In this document: in pieces, positions 9,809 through 20,100 of the stretch
Layout: each line of letters starts with the position of its first letter
Position numbering within the stretch: position 1 is the stretch's first letter
Assembly: GCA_024762975.1 (NCBI GenBank)
Contig: JANTGJ010000009.1
Coordinates: 1-52,428, forward strand
From: Candidatus Krumholzibacteriia bacterium
GTDB taxonomy: Bacteria; Krumholzibacteriota; Krumholzibacteriia; LZORAL124-64-63
DNA length: 52,428 nucleotides
Direction of reading: 5' to 3'
Program-made: the position numbers and the translations under genes
The notes under the pieces: model-generated
The model's input: only the letters and a program-made list of their open reading frames with translations
Databases searched by the model: none
What the model was told of the DNA's origin: nothing

Positions 9809-10582
9809 CTAGGAGATAGGGAGTTGTGCAGATGTCGATTGCAGAATCAGGCGCAGGGCGAAAGCGAGCACCACGAACAGCACGAAACGACGAATCCAGG
9901 CATGTCCACGGTGGATCGAGAGTCGCGTGCCCAGCCATCCGCCGAACGCATTTCCCGCAGCCAGGCCGATCCCGAGTCCCCAATCGACCTGGCCATGTCC
10001 CACAAAAATGATCAATGCCGTGACCGTATAGAACAGGACCACAAATACCTTCACGGCGTTGATACGGACCAGATCCATCCCCTGCAGAAGCAGTACGGTC
10101 ATCATCAAAAAACCGACTCCCGCCTGGATGAGACCTCCGTAGATGCCGACCCCGAAAAAACTGATCACCAGCAGCGCGCCGCGCGTCCGGGAGATCCGTC
10201 GCGGATCCAGCTTCAGGCGACGCGCCGGGTCGAGAATCATCACGCCGCAGACCAGGATCATCACCCCACCGAGGAGTGTGCGAAATAGGGAATCGCTGAT
10301 CGAGATCGCCACCCGGGCACCCAGGACCGCCCCCAACATCGCCGAAGGGACGCACAGCAGGGCCAGCTTCCACGGCAGGACCCGCCTCCGCTGAAACTCG
10401 CCGACCGCCACCACATTCTGAGCCAGCAGGGCGATGCGATTGGTGCCATTGGCCATCGCCGCGGGCAGCCCCAGAAACAGCAGCACCGGCAGCGTGAGCA
10501 AGGATCCGCCCCCAGCGATCACGTTCAATACCCCGGCGATCGTGCCGACGCCAAACAGCAGCAGAAGGTGCAGCGGATTCAC
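9809..10582 (-). CDS. TSUP family (TauE/SafE-type) membrane permease
   Basis: 257 aa; 'FGVGTIAGVLNVIAGGGSLLTLPVLLFLGLPAAMANGTNRIALLAQNV' hallmark. Confidence 0.9.
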   Translation of the reverse strand: MNPLHLLLLFGVGTIAGVLNVIAGGGSLLTLPVLLFLGLPAAMANGTNRIALLAQNVVAVGEFQRRRVLPWKLALLCVPSAMLGAVLGARVAISISDSLFRTLLGGVMILVCGVMILDPARRLKLDPRRISRTRGALLVISFFGVGIYGGLIQAGVGFLMMTVLLLQGMDLVRINAVKVFVVLFYTVTALIIFVGHGQVDWGLGIGLAAGNAFGGWLGTRLSIHRGHAWIRRFVLFVVLAFALRLILQSTSAQLPIS

Positions 10583-11685
10583 GCCTCACCGTGCGGAGCG
10601 GGCATCGGCCGGGCGGGCACACCGTCCGGCCACTCCTTGATGTACAGATCCTGCTGCGGGAACGGAATCTTCACACCGGCCTCGGTCAACGCCTGGTAGA
10701 TCCGCGTATTGAGCAGATCGATCACCCGGCCGCGAAACGCCGGCTGTTCGACGTAGACTCGTACCTGGAAATCCAGACTGCTGGGCCCCATCAGCACGAA
10801 ACGCACCGATGGATCCTTCTGGGCCGTCACGTGTGGAATATCGGAGCAGCAGCCCAACAGGATCCTCTTGACCTCTTCGACATCGCTGCCGTAGGCGACC
10901 GAACAATTCACCCGCACGCGCATCAGGGGCGACGGACCGCTGCTTTCATTGATGATCTTGGCGTTGCCGATCACCGCATTGGGTACCGTGACCTCGACAT
11001 TGTCGCGGGTCAGGATGCGGGTCGAGCGCATGCCGATGTCCGTGACCTCGCCGCGCGTGACGCCATCGATCACAATGTACTCCCCCACACTGTAGGGCGC
11101 GTCGACGAGGATGAAGATGCCGGAAATGAAGTTTGCCAGCGTATCCTTCGCCGCAAAACCCACGGCGATGCCCATCACGCCCGCGCTGGCCAACCAGCCG
11201 GTCAGGTTGATGTGCCATACCGCGAGCACGGACCAGGACATCGTCGCGAAGATGACGACCTTGTAGGTGAACTGGATCAGCGGCAGGGTACGTGGCTCGA
11301 TCCACTTCATCCGGTCGGCATTGCGACTGAAACGCTCGAAGAGCAGCCCTCCGATGCGCAACGCCGTGCGCCCCCAGGCCACGACCAGCCAGGTCGTGAT
11401 CGCCGCGCGCATCCAGTCATCGTAGCGTTCGTCGACGATCAGGTCGGCCAGGACCGCCTGCAGTGCCACCAGAAAAACCGTCAGGAATACGGTCGGTCGC
11501 AGTTGGTCGAGAATCTCGTCATCCAGATTCGAGCCCGTCCCGGTCGTCAGACGGCGCAGGATCGGAAACACGATGACGCGCAGCAGCAGGATCAGCAACA
11601 GCGCCCCACCCAGGATGAAGGCCTGTCGCTGCCAACTGACCACCAGATGCAATTCGAGCCAGTTCGTAATCGCCGTCGTGTCCAT
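10579..11685 (-). CDS. MscS-family mechanosensitive ion channel
   Basis: 'LASAGVMGIAVGFAAKDTLANFISGIFILVDAPYSVGEYIVIDGVTRGEVTDIGMRSTRILTRDNVEVTVPNAVIGNAKIIN'; overlaps the next gene by ATGA. Confidence 0.93.
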   Translation of the reverse strand: MDTTAITNWLELHLVVSWQRQAFILGGALLLILLLRVIVFPILRRLTTGTGSNLDDEILDQLRPTVFLTVFLVALQAVLADLIVDERYDDWMRAAITTWLVVAWGRTALRIGGLLFERFSRNADRMKWIEPRTLPLIQFTYKVVIFATMSWSVLAVWHINLTGWLASAGVMGIAVGFAAKDTLANFISGIFILVDAPYSVGEYIVIDGVTRGEVTDIGMRSTRILTRDNVEVTVPNAVIGNAKIINESSGPSPLMRVRVNCSVAYGSDVEEVKRILLGCCSDIPHVTAQKDPSVRFVLMGPSSLDFQVRVYVEQPAFRGRVIDLLNTRIYQALTEAGVKIPFPQQDLYIKEWPDGVPARPMPAPHGEA

Positions 11686-11701
11686 GTTGCCTCGTTTCGA
11701 G

Positions 11702-12094
11702 CTATTCGGGAACGGCCGGGCGCACCTTCAGCACCTTTTCCTTGCGAATTTCGACGGTGCCGGCTTTCGCGCCGCGCGGTTTGGTGACGAATCGAGCGCG
11801 GGTGGCGGACACTCCCACCTGCTTGGCCTCGCGCTTCTTGCTATGAAAAGCAGCGATCGCGGCGGCCGCCTTGATGGTGGCATTGTCCGGCTCCCGCCCT
11901 TGCGGCACCCGCAGGATCACATGACTGCCCGGAATGCCGCGCACATGGAACCACCAGTCGTTCGGCTTGGCCAGCTTGAGCGAAAGGATGTCATTGTCCT
12001 GATCCCCACGACCGGCCCACACGACCCAACCGCCGGGCAATTCGTACTCGTACAACTTCGGTTCGACGCGATGTGGTTTTTCGGGGCGCGGCAT
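11702..12094 (-). CDS. Stand-alone NFACT-R (DUF814) RNA-binding domain protein
   Basis: 130 aa only; 'NDWWFHVRGIPGSHVILR', 'TIKAAAAIAAFHSKKREAKQVGVSATRARFVTKPRGAKAGTVEI' match the C-terminal NFACT-R domain of RqcH/NEMF. Confidence 0.88.
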   Translation of the reverse strand: MPRPEKPHRVEPKLYEYELPGGWVVWAGRGDQDNDILSLKLAKPNDWWFHVRGIPGSHVILRVPQGREPDNATIKAAAAIAAFHSKKREAKQVGVSATRARFVTKPRGAKAGTVEIRKEKVLKVRPAVPE

Positions 12095-12326
12095 ACTCTA
12101 CCTTTCGGAGGGTCGAATCGTAACGGTCATGATATGCCGCCGCAGGCGGGCGGGCAACGACCGATCCCTGCCAGCGGCCGCCGAACCCTCTCCCTGCGAG
12201 AGCCTCCGCCGCGATCGGCCCGGAGTTTGCGTTGCCCCCACTTTGATGTATATCTATGGTCGTGTCGGCCCCGTTGCCGGGGGACGTCCCCAGTTGCGCC
12301 AGTGGACCCTGACCGGAGATACCGCC

Positions 12327-12920
12327 ATGAAAATTCTGATCCCAACCTGTATTCTGATTTTCGTACTGGCCAGTGCGGCCGGTGCGGTCGTCGATCCCAG
12401 CACGAACCGCATGAGCATCTTTTTCGACACCAGCGCGGACACCTTCGAGGTTCAGGCGACGCCCTTTCAGGTGGTGCCGGCCTATGTGATCCTGACCAAT
12501 CCCGACTTTACCACGCTCGAGGGGTACGAATTCGCGTATGAGATCGAGGGCAGTCAAATGGTCGCGGGACAGGAACTCCGGGGTCCCAAGCCTTTGCTCG
12601 ACGTCAGCACGGTCGGCACGGTCGTCCAACAGTTGGGAGTGCCCTGGGCAACCACTGCGGCGACGGTCCTGGCGGAGATCCAGGTCCTGGTTCTCGACTC
12701 CGACCCGATCGCTTTCACATTGCACGGAACCGAGCCCAACACGATCGACACCTGGGTCGGCCCCGTCGTCTGGGTAGACCGCAAGGCGCTGGCGATCCAG
12801 ACCACCTTCTGGGATTCCTTGGCTGGTCGCCCAGGCATTTGCGCAGCGATCAACAACACCGATCCCCATTTGCCCACCGACGAGGCATCCTGGGGAACGG
12901 TCAAGAGCCTGTACCGTTAG
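12327..12920 (+). CDS. Secreted protein of unknown function
   Basis: ATG at 12327 with clear signal peptide (MKILIPTCILIFVLASAAGAVVDPS); 197 aa; no family recognised. Confidence 0.7.
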   Translation: MKILIPTCILIFVLASAAGAVVDPSTNRMSIFFDTSADTFEVQATPFQVVPAYVILTNPDFTTLEGYEFAYEIEGSQMVAGQELRGPKPLLDVSTVGTVVQQLGVPWATTAATVLAEIQVLVLDSDPIAFTLHGTEPNTIDTWVGPVVWVDRKALAIQTTFWDSLAGRPGICAAINNTDPHLPTDEASWGTVKSLYR

Positions 12921-13019
12921 CGACGGATCACCCCGCGATCGGTAGACCGGGAGCCGGGGTGTGCGATGGCGGGCTCTTCCGGCATCGAACCGGCATTGCG
13001 GTGAAACAACAAAAAAACA

Positions 13020-13044
13020 GGGGCCGCGGATCATCCGCGGCCCC
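13020..13044 (-). terminator. Rho-independent terminator for the cytochrome gene
   Basis: GGGGCCGCGGAT-C-ATCCGCGGCCCC hairpin; upstream 'caaaaaaaca' gives a U-rich tail on the minus strand. Confidence 0.8.
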
Positions 13045-13063
13045 TCTGCGTTCACTGGCGCAG

Positions 13064-14320
13064 CTACTTCAGAGCAATATTCTTGGTGGTGTAGGTGTGG
13101 ATCGTCGCCGCGCGAGCAGCCAGTTCCTCGAGGGTCTTCGTGGAGCCGGTTCCCCCGACACCATCCGGATCCTTGTGGCAACCGTAGCAGGCGAAGTCCA
13201 GCGTGATGGCACCCATGCTGGAGCCGTCCAGGGCTACCGCCGTACCATCTCCATTGAACATGTCGGCCATACCGTTGACGGAAGTGTTGATCGTCCACAA
13301 ATGCGTCGAGACATCACCGTTGTAGATGTTCGAAGCGTACGCGCTCTTCGATGCCTGCGGCATGTGGCAGTCGACACAGGTCGCGCCATGGCCGTGGGTC
13401 GTCGAAGCGATATTGGCAAATGCGCCGTCCACGTGACAGCTGGCGCAAGTGACCGTCGTACTGACACCCTCGCCGGGGGTCGACGCATCGAATACCACCG
13501 AGGCATGCGGGTTGTGACAATCGTTGCAACCCGGCCCGTGTTCCGAGTTGTGGCCCGAATGGTACCATTCGTCGTACTGCTCATGATGCTTGATGAATCC
13601 ACCACTGGCCTCGATGACGGCCTCTCCCGGAGTGATGCCGTTGTCGCCGCCACGGGTGTGGCACTTGCCGCAGAAATAGGACGAGTTGTCGACGGTCATA
13701 TCGTAGGCAGTCGGCTTGAAGGCGTGCTGGGAGCCCATGCCGTGGCATTTCTCGCAGTGGACGCCGCCAGCGAACATGGTGCCCAGGAAGCCTTCCATGC
13801 CGTCTTCGTTGTTGGCCGCATTCCCGTCATCCGAGTCGACCCAGCCCGTCGTATGACAGGAGCCGCAATTGTAGGGCTTCGTTTCCCCGGCGTGGTAATT
13901 GGCGAAGCTTTCGCTCTCGAAATTCCACTGGTTCTCACCGGTAGCGGGCGTGTAGATGTAGCCATCGTTCTGGATCCAACGCATCTTCCAGCCGAAACCA
14001 CCGATCGTATACGAGAAATCACTCCACTGCGTACCGGCCGGCGGACTGGCCGGTGCGTTCGCAAAGGCCGACGGATCCGGGAAATCCGCGGTCGGTGCGG
14101 TATTGCCCTCGATCTTCGTCAGTTTGTAGGGATGTCCGGAGTGGAACCACTGGTCATGCGTATCGGCGTGGCAGGTTCCGCAGACGTCGGAACCAGCGAA
14201 AGCCAGCGCGGGAGGATCTTCGTCCACCACGACGGGATCATCATCGTCAGAACAGCCGCTCATCAATATGACTGCACCCAGCAACAAAAGTAGCATGAGA
14301 AGGGCTTTTGAGAGTTTCAT
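13064..14320 (-). CDS. Octaheme c-type cytochrome lipoprotein
   Basis: Start ATG at 14320 preceded by GAAAGGAAGATC; lipobox LMSG-C; eight CXXCH motifs: CGTCH, CGSCH, CEKCH, CGKCH, CNDCH, CASCH, CVDCH, CYGCH. Confidence 0.9.
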   Translation of the reverse strand: MKLSKALLMLLLLLGAVILMSGCSDDDDPVVVDEDPPALAFAGSDVCGTCHADTHDQWFHSGHPYKLTKIEGNTAPTADFPDPSAFANAPASPPAGTQWSDFSYTIGGFGWKMRWIQNDGYIYTPATGENQWNFESESFANYHAGETKPYNCGSCHTTGWVDSDDGNAANNEDGMEGFLGTMFAGGVHCEKCHGMGSQHAFKPTAYDMTVDNSSYFCGKCHTRGGDNGITPGEAVIEASGGFIKHHEQYDEWYHSGHNSEHGPGCNDCHNPHASVVFDASTPGEGVSTTVTCASCHVDGAFANIASTTHGHGATCVDCHMPQASKSAYASNIYNGDVSTHLWTINTSVNGMADMFNGDGTAVALDGSSMGAITLDFACYGCHKDPDGVGGTGSTKTLEELAARAATIHTYTTKNIALK

Positions 14321-14701
14321 GATCTTCCTTTCGGTGACTTTCGCGGGATTCAACTCGCGAACCGCACTCCTCCTGCTGCGGCTCACAGCTTATACCCTAT
14401 CGGCTACATAGGTTTTCGAAAGAACATTTTGTGACCGAATTGTGGCATTTGCGGGGAATGGATCTCACGGCGGGCGGTTTTGCAAATGAGAGATGATATC
14501 GCTTATTCACAACAGCTTGCCAGTCAACCTGTTAAACTTTTATCTTGTTTCGTTGTTTCTCCAACCTTTAAATCGTGAGCGGAGAACAACGGAAGAAACA
14601 AATCGCTATTTCCCACGAATTGAGAAGGACTTCAGCCTTCCGGCAGGGTTCCCTGTTAAATATTTGATAGCAGGTTTCGGGTCCAACGGTGATTCGAAAA
14701 C

Positions 14702-15733
14702 CTAGTGTAGAATCAATCCGTCGGTGGTCGCATGGTCGACCTGACCCGCGGAAATGGCGAATCGGAAGCCGTGCCGGCCATCGATGCCCTTGTGCGGACT
14801 CGGGTTCAGTCGCGAGGCGGAGCGGCACCGCCGGGCCAGGTCGCTCCATCCCCCGCCCCGCAGCGTCTTGTACCACCCGGGCGGTGGGCCCATGGGGTCG
14901 ACCTCCTCGTCCGAGTATTCGTTGTCATACCAATCATTGGTCCACTCCCAAAGATTGCCATGCATGTCGTACAGGCCGAACGCATTGGAATCCAACATTC
15001 CCACCGGATGGGTCCAACCGCCGGCGTTGCCACAATACCAGCCGAGGTTGACGAGCGAGGGCTCATTGCCACAGGCGATTTCGCTGATATCACCCCCGAC
15101 AAACGGAGTGCTGGTGCCTCCACGGCAAGCGTATTCCCACTCCGCCTCGGTCGGCAGCCGGTAGCCTGCTGCCGCATAGGGCGCGCCATCGCCGCAGGTC
15201 CAATTCGTCGGATCCGTGTGATCGTAGGCCCGCGGCAAATCTTCCCGCAGACTGAGCCAATCACAGTAGGCCGCGGCGCCGAACCAGCGGACTTCCTTGA
15301 CCGGATGAAACTCGAATCCGGTGTCGATCACGAAACGGGTGCCGTCGAACGAGACCTCACAATCCTCGTCATCGTCCATGTCCAGCAGTTCCAGCGTCGA
15401 ACCATCCAGGCGATCGTACAGGCGCGTTCCCACCACTGCGCAGTATCCGTTCTCCAGCGCCCATTGCGCCAGCTCAGCGTATTCGCGATTGGTCACTTCG
15501 GTGGAATACAGGAAAAAATCGTGGGTCAACCGGACCGGATGCTGAGCTTCATCGCCCAGGTGACCGATCTCCGATTCGGGCGATCCCATCATAAAATTTC
15601 CGGCGGGAATCAGGACGAGCTCGCCCTCTTCTCCTTGGGGCGCGATCACAGGTATCGTCGTCGTCGCATCCTCATCACTGCAACCCGCAAGGATCAGGAT
15701 CAACAGACCCACCAGTCGCCACTGTCGCCCCAT
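14702..15733 (-). CDS. Formylglycine-generating enzyme (SUMF1)-fold lipoprotein
   Basis: ATG at 15733 with GGAGGAA upstream; lipobox 'LILAGC'; 'FMMGSPESEIGHLGDEAQHPVRLTHDFFLYSTEVTNREYAELA', 'RLPTEAEWEYACRGG', 'DMHGNLWEWTNDWY', 'TLRGGGWSD'. Confidence 0.9.
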   Translation of the reverse strand: MGRQWRLVGLLILILAGCSDEDATTTIPVIAPQGEEGELVLIPAGNFMMGSPESEIGHLGDEAQHPVRLTHDFFLYSTEVTNREYAELAQWALENGYCAVVGTRLYDRLDGSTLELLDMDDDEDCEVSFDGTRFVIDTGFEFHPVKEVRWFGAAAYCDWLSLREDLPRAYDHTDPTNWTCGDGAPYAAAGYRLPTEAEWEYACRGGTSTPFVGGDISEIACGNEPSLVNLGWYCGNAGGWTHPVGMLDSNAFGLYDMHGNLWEWTNDWYDNEYSDEEVDPMGPPPGWYKTLRGGGWSDLARRCRSASRLNPSPHKGIDGRHGFRFAISAGQVDHATTDGLILH

Positions 15734-15939
15734 GGGATTCCTCCGATTCGCAGACCGCCCGCCTTCGCCGAGTCGCGCGAGAGCCAAACGACGATCGAAC
15801 TATCACCTACTTTGCCCCTGGGAGATTGATAGCCCCCGAGCGGCCGATTGTCAAAAGAGGACGTGAATGTCCCGGATCGGGGTTGACTCTTGTTTCCGTC
15901 CGGCTCCCCGACTACCGTTCAGGCAATGAAAGGAATACC

Positions 15940-17028
15940 ATGCGCATCTCGAGCCTCACACTCCTGCTGGGTCTGCTGGTTTTGACCGGTTGTGATTCCG
16001 AGCCGCCGGCGAATCCGCGGTTGCACATCTTCTACTATGGTTGGTACGCCAACGAGGAAACCGATGGCGAGCTGGCCCATTGGAATCATCGCATCATGGG
16101 CCGGAACGAGGCGCCTGGATATCCCGGCCACGGCGACATCGGAGCGAACTTCTACCCCGAATTGGGCGAGTACAGTTCGAATGATCCCGAGATCCTGGAA
16201 AAGCACCTGAAAATGATGCGCCGCGCGGGCACCGGTGTGATCGTCGCCAGCTGGTGGGGACCGGACAGCTTCGAGGACCGGCAGTTGCCCGCCCTGCTGG
16301 ACGGTGCCGCGCGCCACGGCCTGCAGGTCGCATTTCACCTCGAGCCGTTCGCCGGCCGCAATGCCGAAACCACGCGCGAGGCGCTCCGTTATCTGATCGG
16401 TCGGTACGGCGCCCACCCGGCCTGCGCTCGATGGGAAGGCCTACCCATCGTCTATGTCTACGACTCCTACCTGACGCCCTTCCAGGAATGGGCGCGTCTG
16501 CTGCAGCCCAACGGGGAGATCACGATCCGTAACACCGAATGGGACGCGGTGATGATCGGCCTGTGGGTAAAACGGGATGAGCGCCAATTCTTTGTCGAGA
16601 GCGGATTCGATGGATTTTACACCTATTTCGCAGCCGATGGTTTCACCTATGGCTCCACCGCCGCGAACTGGTTGGGACTGGCTCAATACGCACGCGACCA
16701 CAAGCTGCTGATCGTGCCTTGTGTCGGCCCCGGGTATCTCGATACGCGGATTCGGCCCTGGAATGCCGCTACGACCCGGGATCGCGAAGCGGGTGCCTAC
16801 TTCGACCGGATGTTCGCCGCTGCTGTGGCGACCGAGGCCCCGATGATCGGCGTGACCTCCTTCAATGAGTGGCATGAGGGAACCCAGATCGAACCGGCGG
16901 TGCCGAAGCAGTTCGAGGGCTATTCGTACCAGGACTATACTCCGCTGGCGCCCGACGCGTATTTGCAGAAAACCTCGGAATGGTCGGCGAAGTACCAGGA
17001 AATCTACCCGATCGACTCCAACCCGTGA
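15940..17028 (+). CDS. Glycoside hydrolase family 99-like (endo-alpha-mannosidase, MANEA-like) lipoprotein
   Basis: Lipobox 'LVLTGC'; 'HIFYYGWYANEETDGELAHWNHRIM', 'GDIGANFYPELGEYSSNDPEILEKHLKMMRRAGTGVIVASWWG', 'GFDGFYTYFAADGFTYGST', 'VGPGYLDTRIRPWN', 'SFNEWHEGTQIEPAVP'. Confidence 0.88.
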   Translation: MRISSLTLLLGLLVLTGCDSEPPANPRLHIFYYGWYANEETDGELAHWNHRIMGRNEAPGYPGHGDIGANFYPELGEYSSNDPEILEKHLKMMRRAGTGVIVASWWGPDSFEDRQLPALLDGAARHGLQVAFHLEPFAGRNAETTREALRYLIGRYGAHPACARWEGLPIVYVYDSYLTPFQEWARLLQPNGEITIRNTEWDAVMIGLWVKRDERQFFVESGFDGFYTYFAADGFTYGSTAANWLGLAQYARDHKLLIVPCVGPGYLDTRIRPWNAATTRDREAGAYFDRMFAAAVATEAPMIGVTSFNEWHEGTQIEPAVPKQFEGYSYQDYTPLAPDAYLQKTSEWSAKYQEIYPIDSNP

Positions 17029-17159
17029 TTTGTCTTTTTGATTCATTTTTGCGCTTTTTACAATAGACGATCTTGCGCTTTTCTGATATTATCTATCTAT
17101 ACGTCAATTTTATTCGACGTCTGCTTTGCACGCAGGGGGAACTGTCCAGGGAGAATTGC

Positions 17160-20100
17160 ATGCTGCGATCCAGGTCCTTTCGACGCTTGCGCCGACCCGC
17201 ACCGGTCCTCGCGATCACGTGGGTCGCACTGGCGATGGCCCTCGTCCTGCCGGCGCGCGCAGGAGATCCGGTACGATGCCGCACCTTCGCTCAGCCCCCC
17301 TCCCGGGTACCGACTCTCGACCGGCAACGTACACTTTTTTCGCAGCACGGGGATCCGCAGAGGGCCGAAATGCCCTTTCGGGATCTCGCCTGGGACCCGC
17401 AGGACCCCGCAGTGCCCGCCTTGGCTCTGGATGACGCGCAGAAGACGCGGCTGGCTGAATTGAAGGACCCGATGCTACTACGCCGTCTGCAGCAGGAAAC
17501 CGCCGGCCGGCGCGCCGCGGCCCTTGCCCCGGGAAGCTCCGCCCCGCAAAAGGATCTCCCCTGGTCCGCGGACCGGCTACTCGCCAATCCGACCAACATG
17601 AACGACGAACATCTGGCGCTGGCGGAGAATCCCGCGACCGGCAGTCTGTTCGCGGTATTCGCGGCGACCGATCTGGGCGGCACGGATCGGGATATCCATA
17701 TCGCCCACAGTACGGACGGCGGCGCCAGCTGGACCGTTCGCGAGATGCCTTCCTCCAGCCTGGACGAGTACCATCCGGATATCGCGATCGACGGTGCCGG
17801 CTACCTGCACGTGGTGTGGGTGCGGGCGGATGGTTCGCTGATGCGTGCGCGATCCAGCGCTCCGGACAACGCGGACGCCTGGACCCATGTGTTCCAATTC
17901 CTGGTCGGGGAGCCTCTGGCCATCCCCTCCCTGGCCGTCAGCGGCTCGGGCGATTTCGCGAAGGTTTTCATTGCGGTCGATTGGCAGACCATCAACTACG
18001 ATTATATGGCCTACGAGTGGACGATCCTGTTCCTGCACTCGACCAACGGTGGGCTGAGCCTGAACTACGACTACTTCCTGCCGGACGGGTATGAGGACCT
18101 GTGGCCCGTGGTCGCGATGAACGGCGGTACGGTGCATCTGGTCAATGCCGAGGTCGATCTGGAAACCGGCCAGACCGAGATCCTGATTGCCACCGACAAC
18201 TACTCGGGTGGGTTCGCCACGCCCGGCCTGCTGACGGGCTGGACCGAGAACAATTGTGGTTTTCCGGATATTGCCTGCCAGGGAGATGACGTCTTTCTGG
18301 TCTACCAGCACGACTTCACGGACGGTCTGACGACCGATGGCGACATCATCTACAACTACAGCTGGGATGCGGGCACCTCGTTCTTCGGCCCGATCGGCAT
18401 GGCGGCCGACGAATACGAAAGCGTCGGTCCGAGTGTGTTTACCCGCAATGGCGTGGTCGGCTGCCTGTGGCTGGATGCCCCTGCCGGAGGGGATGAATTC
18501 CAACTCGCGGCGCGCCTGGGGTCGGGCTACGGGCATACTGATTTCATGGGCAACGTCGAGATCGTCAGCGACCGGGCGACGGTCGAACCCATGTACCGCT
18601 CGTGCGCAGGCCTGGCTTCCACGACGGGACAGTTGCAGGCGGTGTGGATCGACCGTCGAGACTACCCCACCCAGGGTTTGAACGTATACACCAGCGAGCG
18701 GGATCTGACCGCCAACCTGGCTCCCTACGCACCCGATGGCTGGGGCGATTCGCTGGTCGCCTCGATGATCCGTGGCGAGCGCAGCGACGGGATCCTGGCC
18801 GCCGACCGGGCCGCCTACGTTTCCTTCGCCCTGCTGAACGACGGACTGGTCGATGTGACCGACGAATTCCAGGTTCATCTGCTGCGCGATGGCTCCCCGA
18901 TCGGCGCCTGGAACGTTTCCGGCCTGCCCACGGGCACCTACCTCTCGGTCGAGGACTATGAGATCACCGTCCCGGCCGGTATCCATACGCTGACCGTGTC
19001 AATCGACGCGGGTGACGCGATCGCCGAGGACGACGAGACGGACAATCAGCGCACGCGTACTTTGAGCTGGATCACCGGTGATGCGCGCCTGCGCCTGAAC
19101 CCCGGCCAACTGGTCGAAACGATCCTCCCGGACGCCCCGAAATCCGCAGCGATCCAACTGATTTCCCATCCGCCACTGCGCGACGAGCGAACCGACTGGC
19201 GCATCGGCACCGAACTGGCGCAAGCGATGGATGTCGCCGCGAAATCCCAGCGGCTGCACGTCATCATCGTGCCGGCCCAGCGACTGGACCCGGTGGCCGC
19301 CCGAGCGGCATTGCAGGGCGCTGCTCCCACGACGCGACGCTCCGCACTCCTGGCTGCCGCTCGTGCCCAGAACGACAATTCCTGGCAGTTGCTCCGGGAC
19401 GATCTGCAGCGCGTCGCAGCCCGGGGCGATGCCGGTGAGGCCCGGCCCCAGTGGATCTCCGGGACCATTGCAACGACGATGACCGTGGCGGGCATCGAAG
19501 AATTCGCCAGGCATCCGGACGTCGGCCGACTGTGGCTCGATCAAACCGTTTCCGAGCCGTTCGCGCAGCCTCGCCTGGCCGGACCCACCACTTCCGGTGA
19601 GCAGAGCGACACCTTCGTCGACAAGGCAATCGCCTGGCACCTGCCGCTGATCGGCGCGGACGCCGCCTGGGCCCGGGGCGCCGATGGATCCGGGATTCTG
19701 GTCGGTCATCTGGATACCGGTATCGCCTACGACCACCCCGATCTGGCCGGTCGCATGTGGGATGGCGGAGCTGCCTGGCCGAGCCACGGCTTCGACGCCG
19801 TCGACGAGGACAATGACCCCTACGACGGCGACTCCTGGTTCCACGGCACCCATACCGCGGGCCTGATTGCCGGCGACGGCAGCGGCGGCACCTCGACCGG
19901 CGCCGCGCCGGGGGCCACCTTGATGGCTCTGCGCTCGGTCCCGGGCTACGTGGCGGACATGAACGAAGCCCTGCAGTTCGGACTCGATCATGGCGTAGAC
20001 CTGTTCTCCTACAGCGGCGGCTGGACGAATCCGTCCGAGGAACTGCGCGCCCAGAACCGTTTCACGGCCGAGATGCTATTGGCTGCGGATGTCCCGTGGA

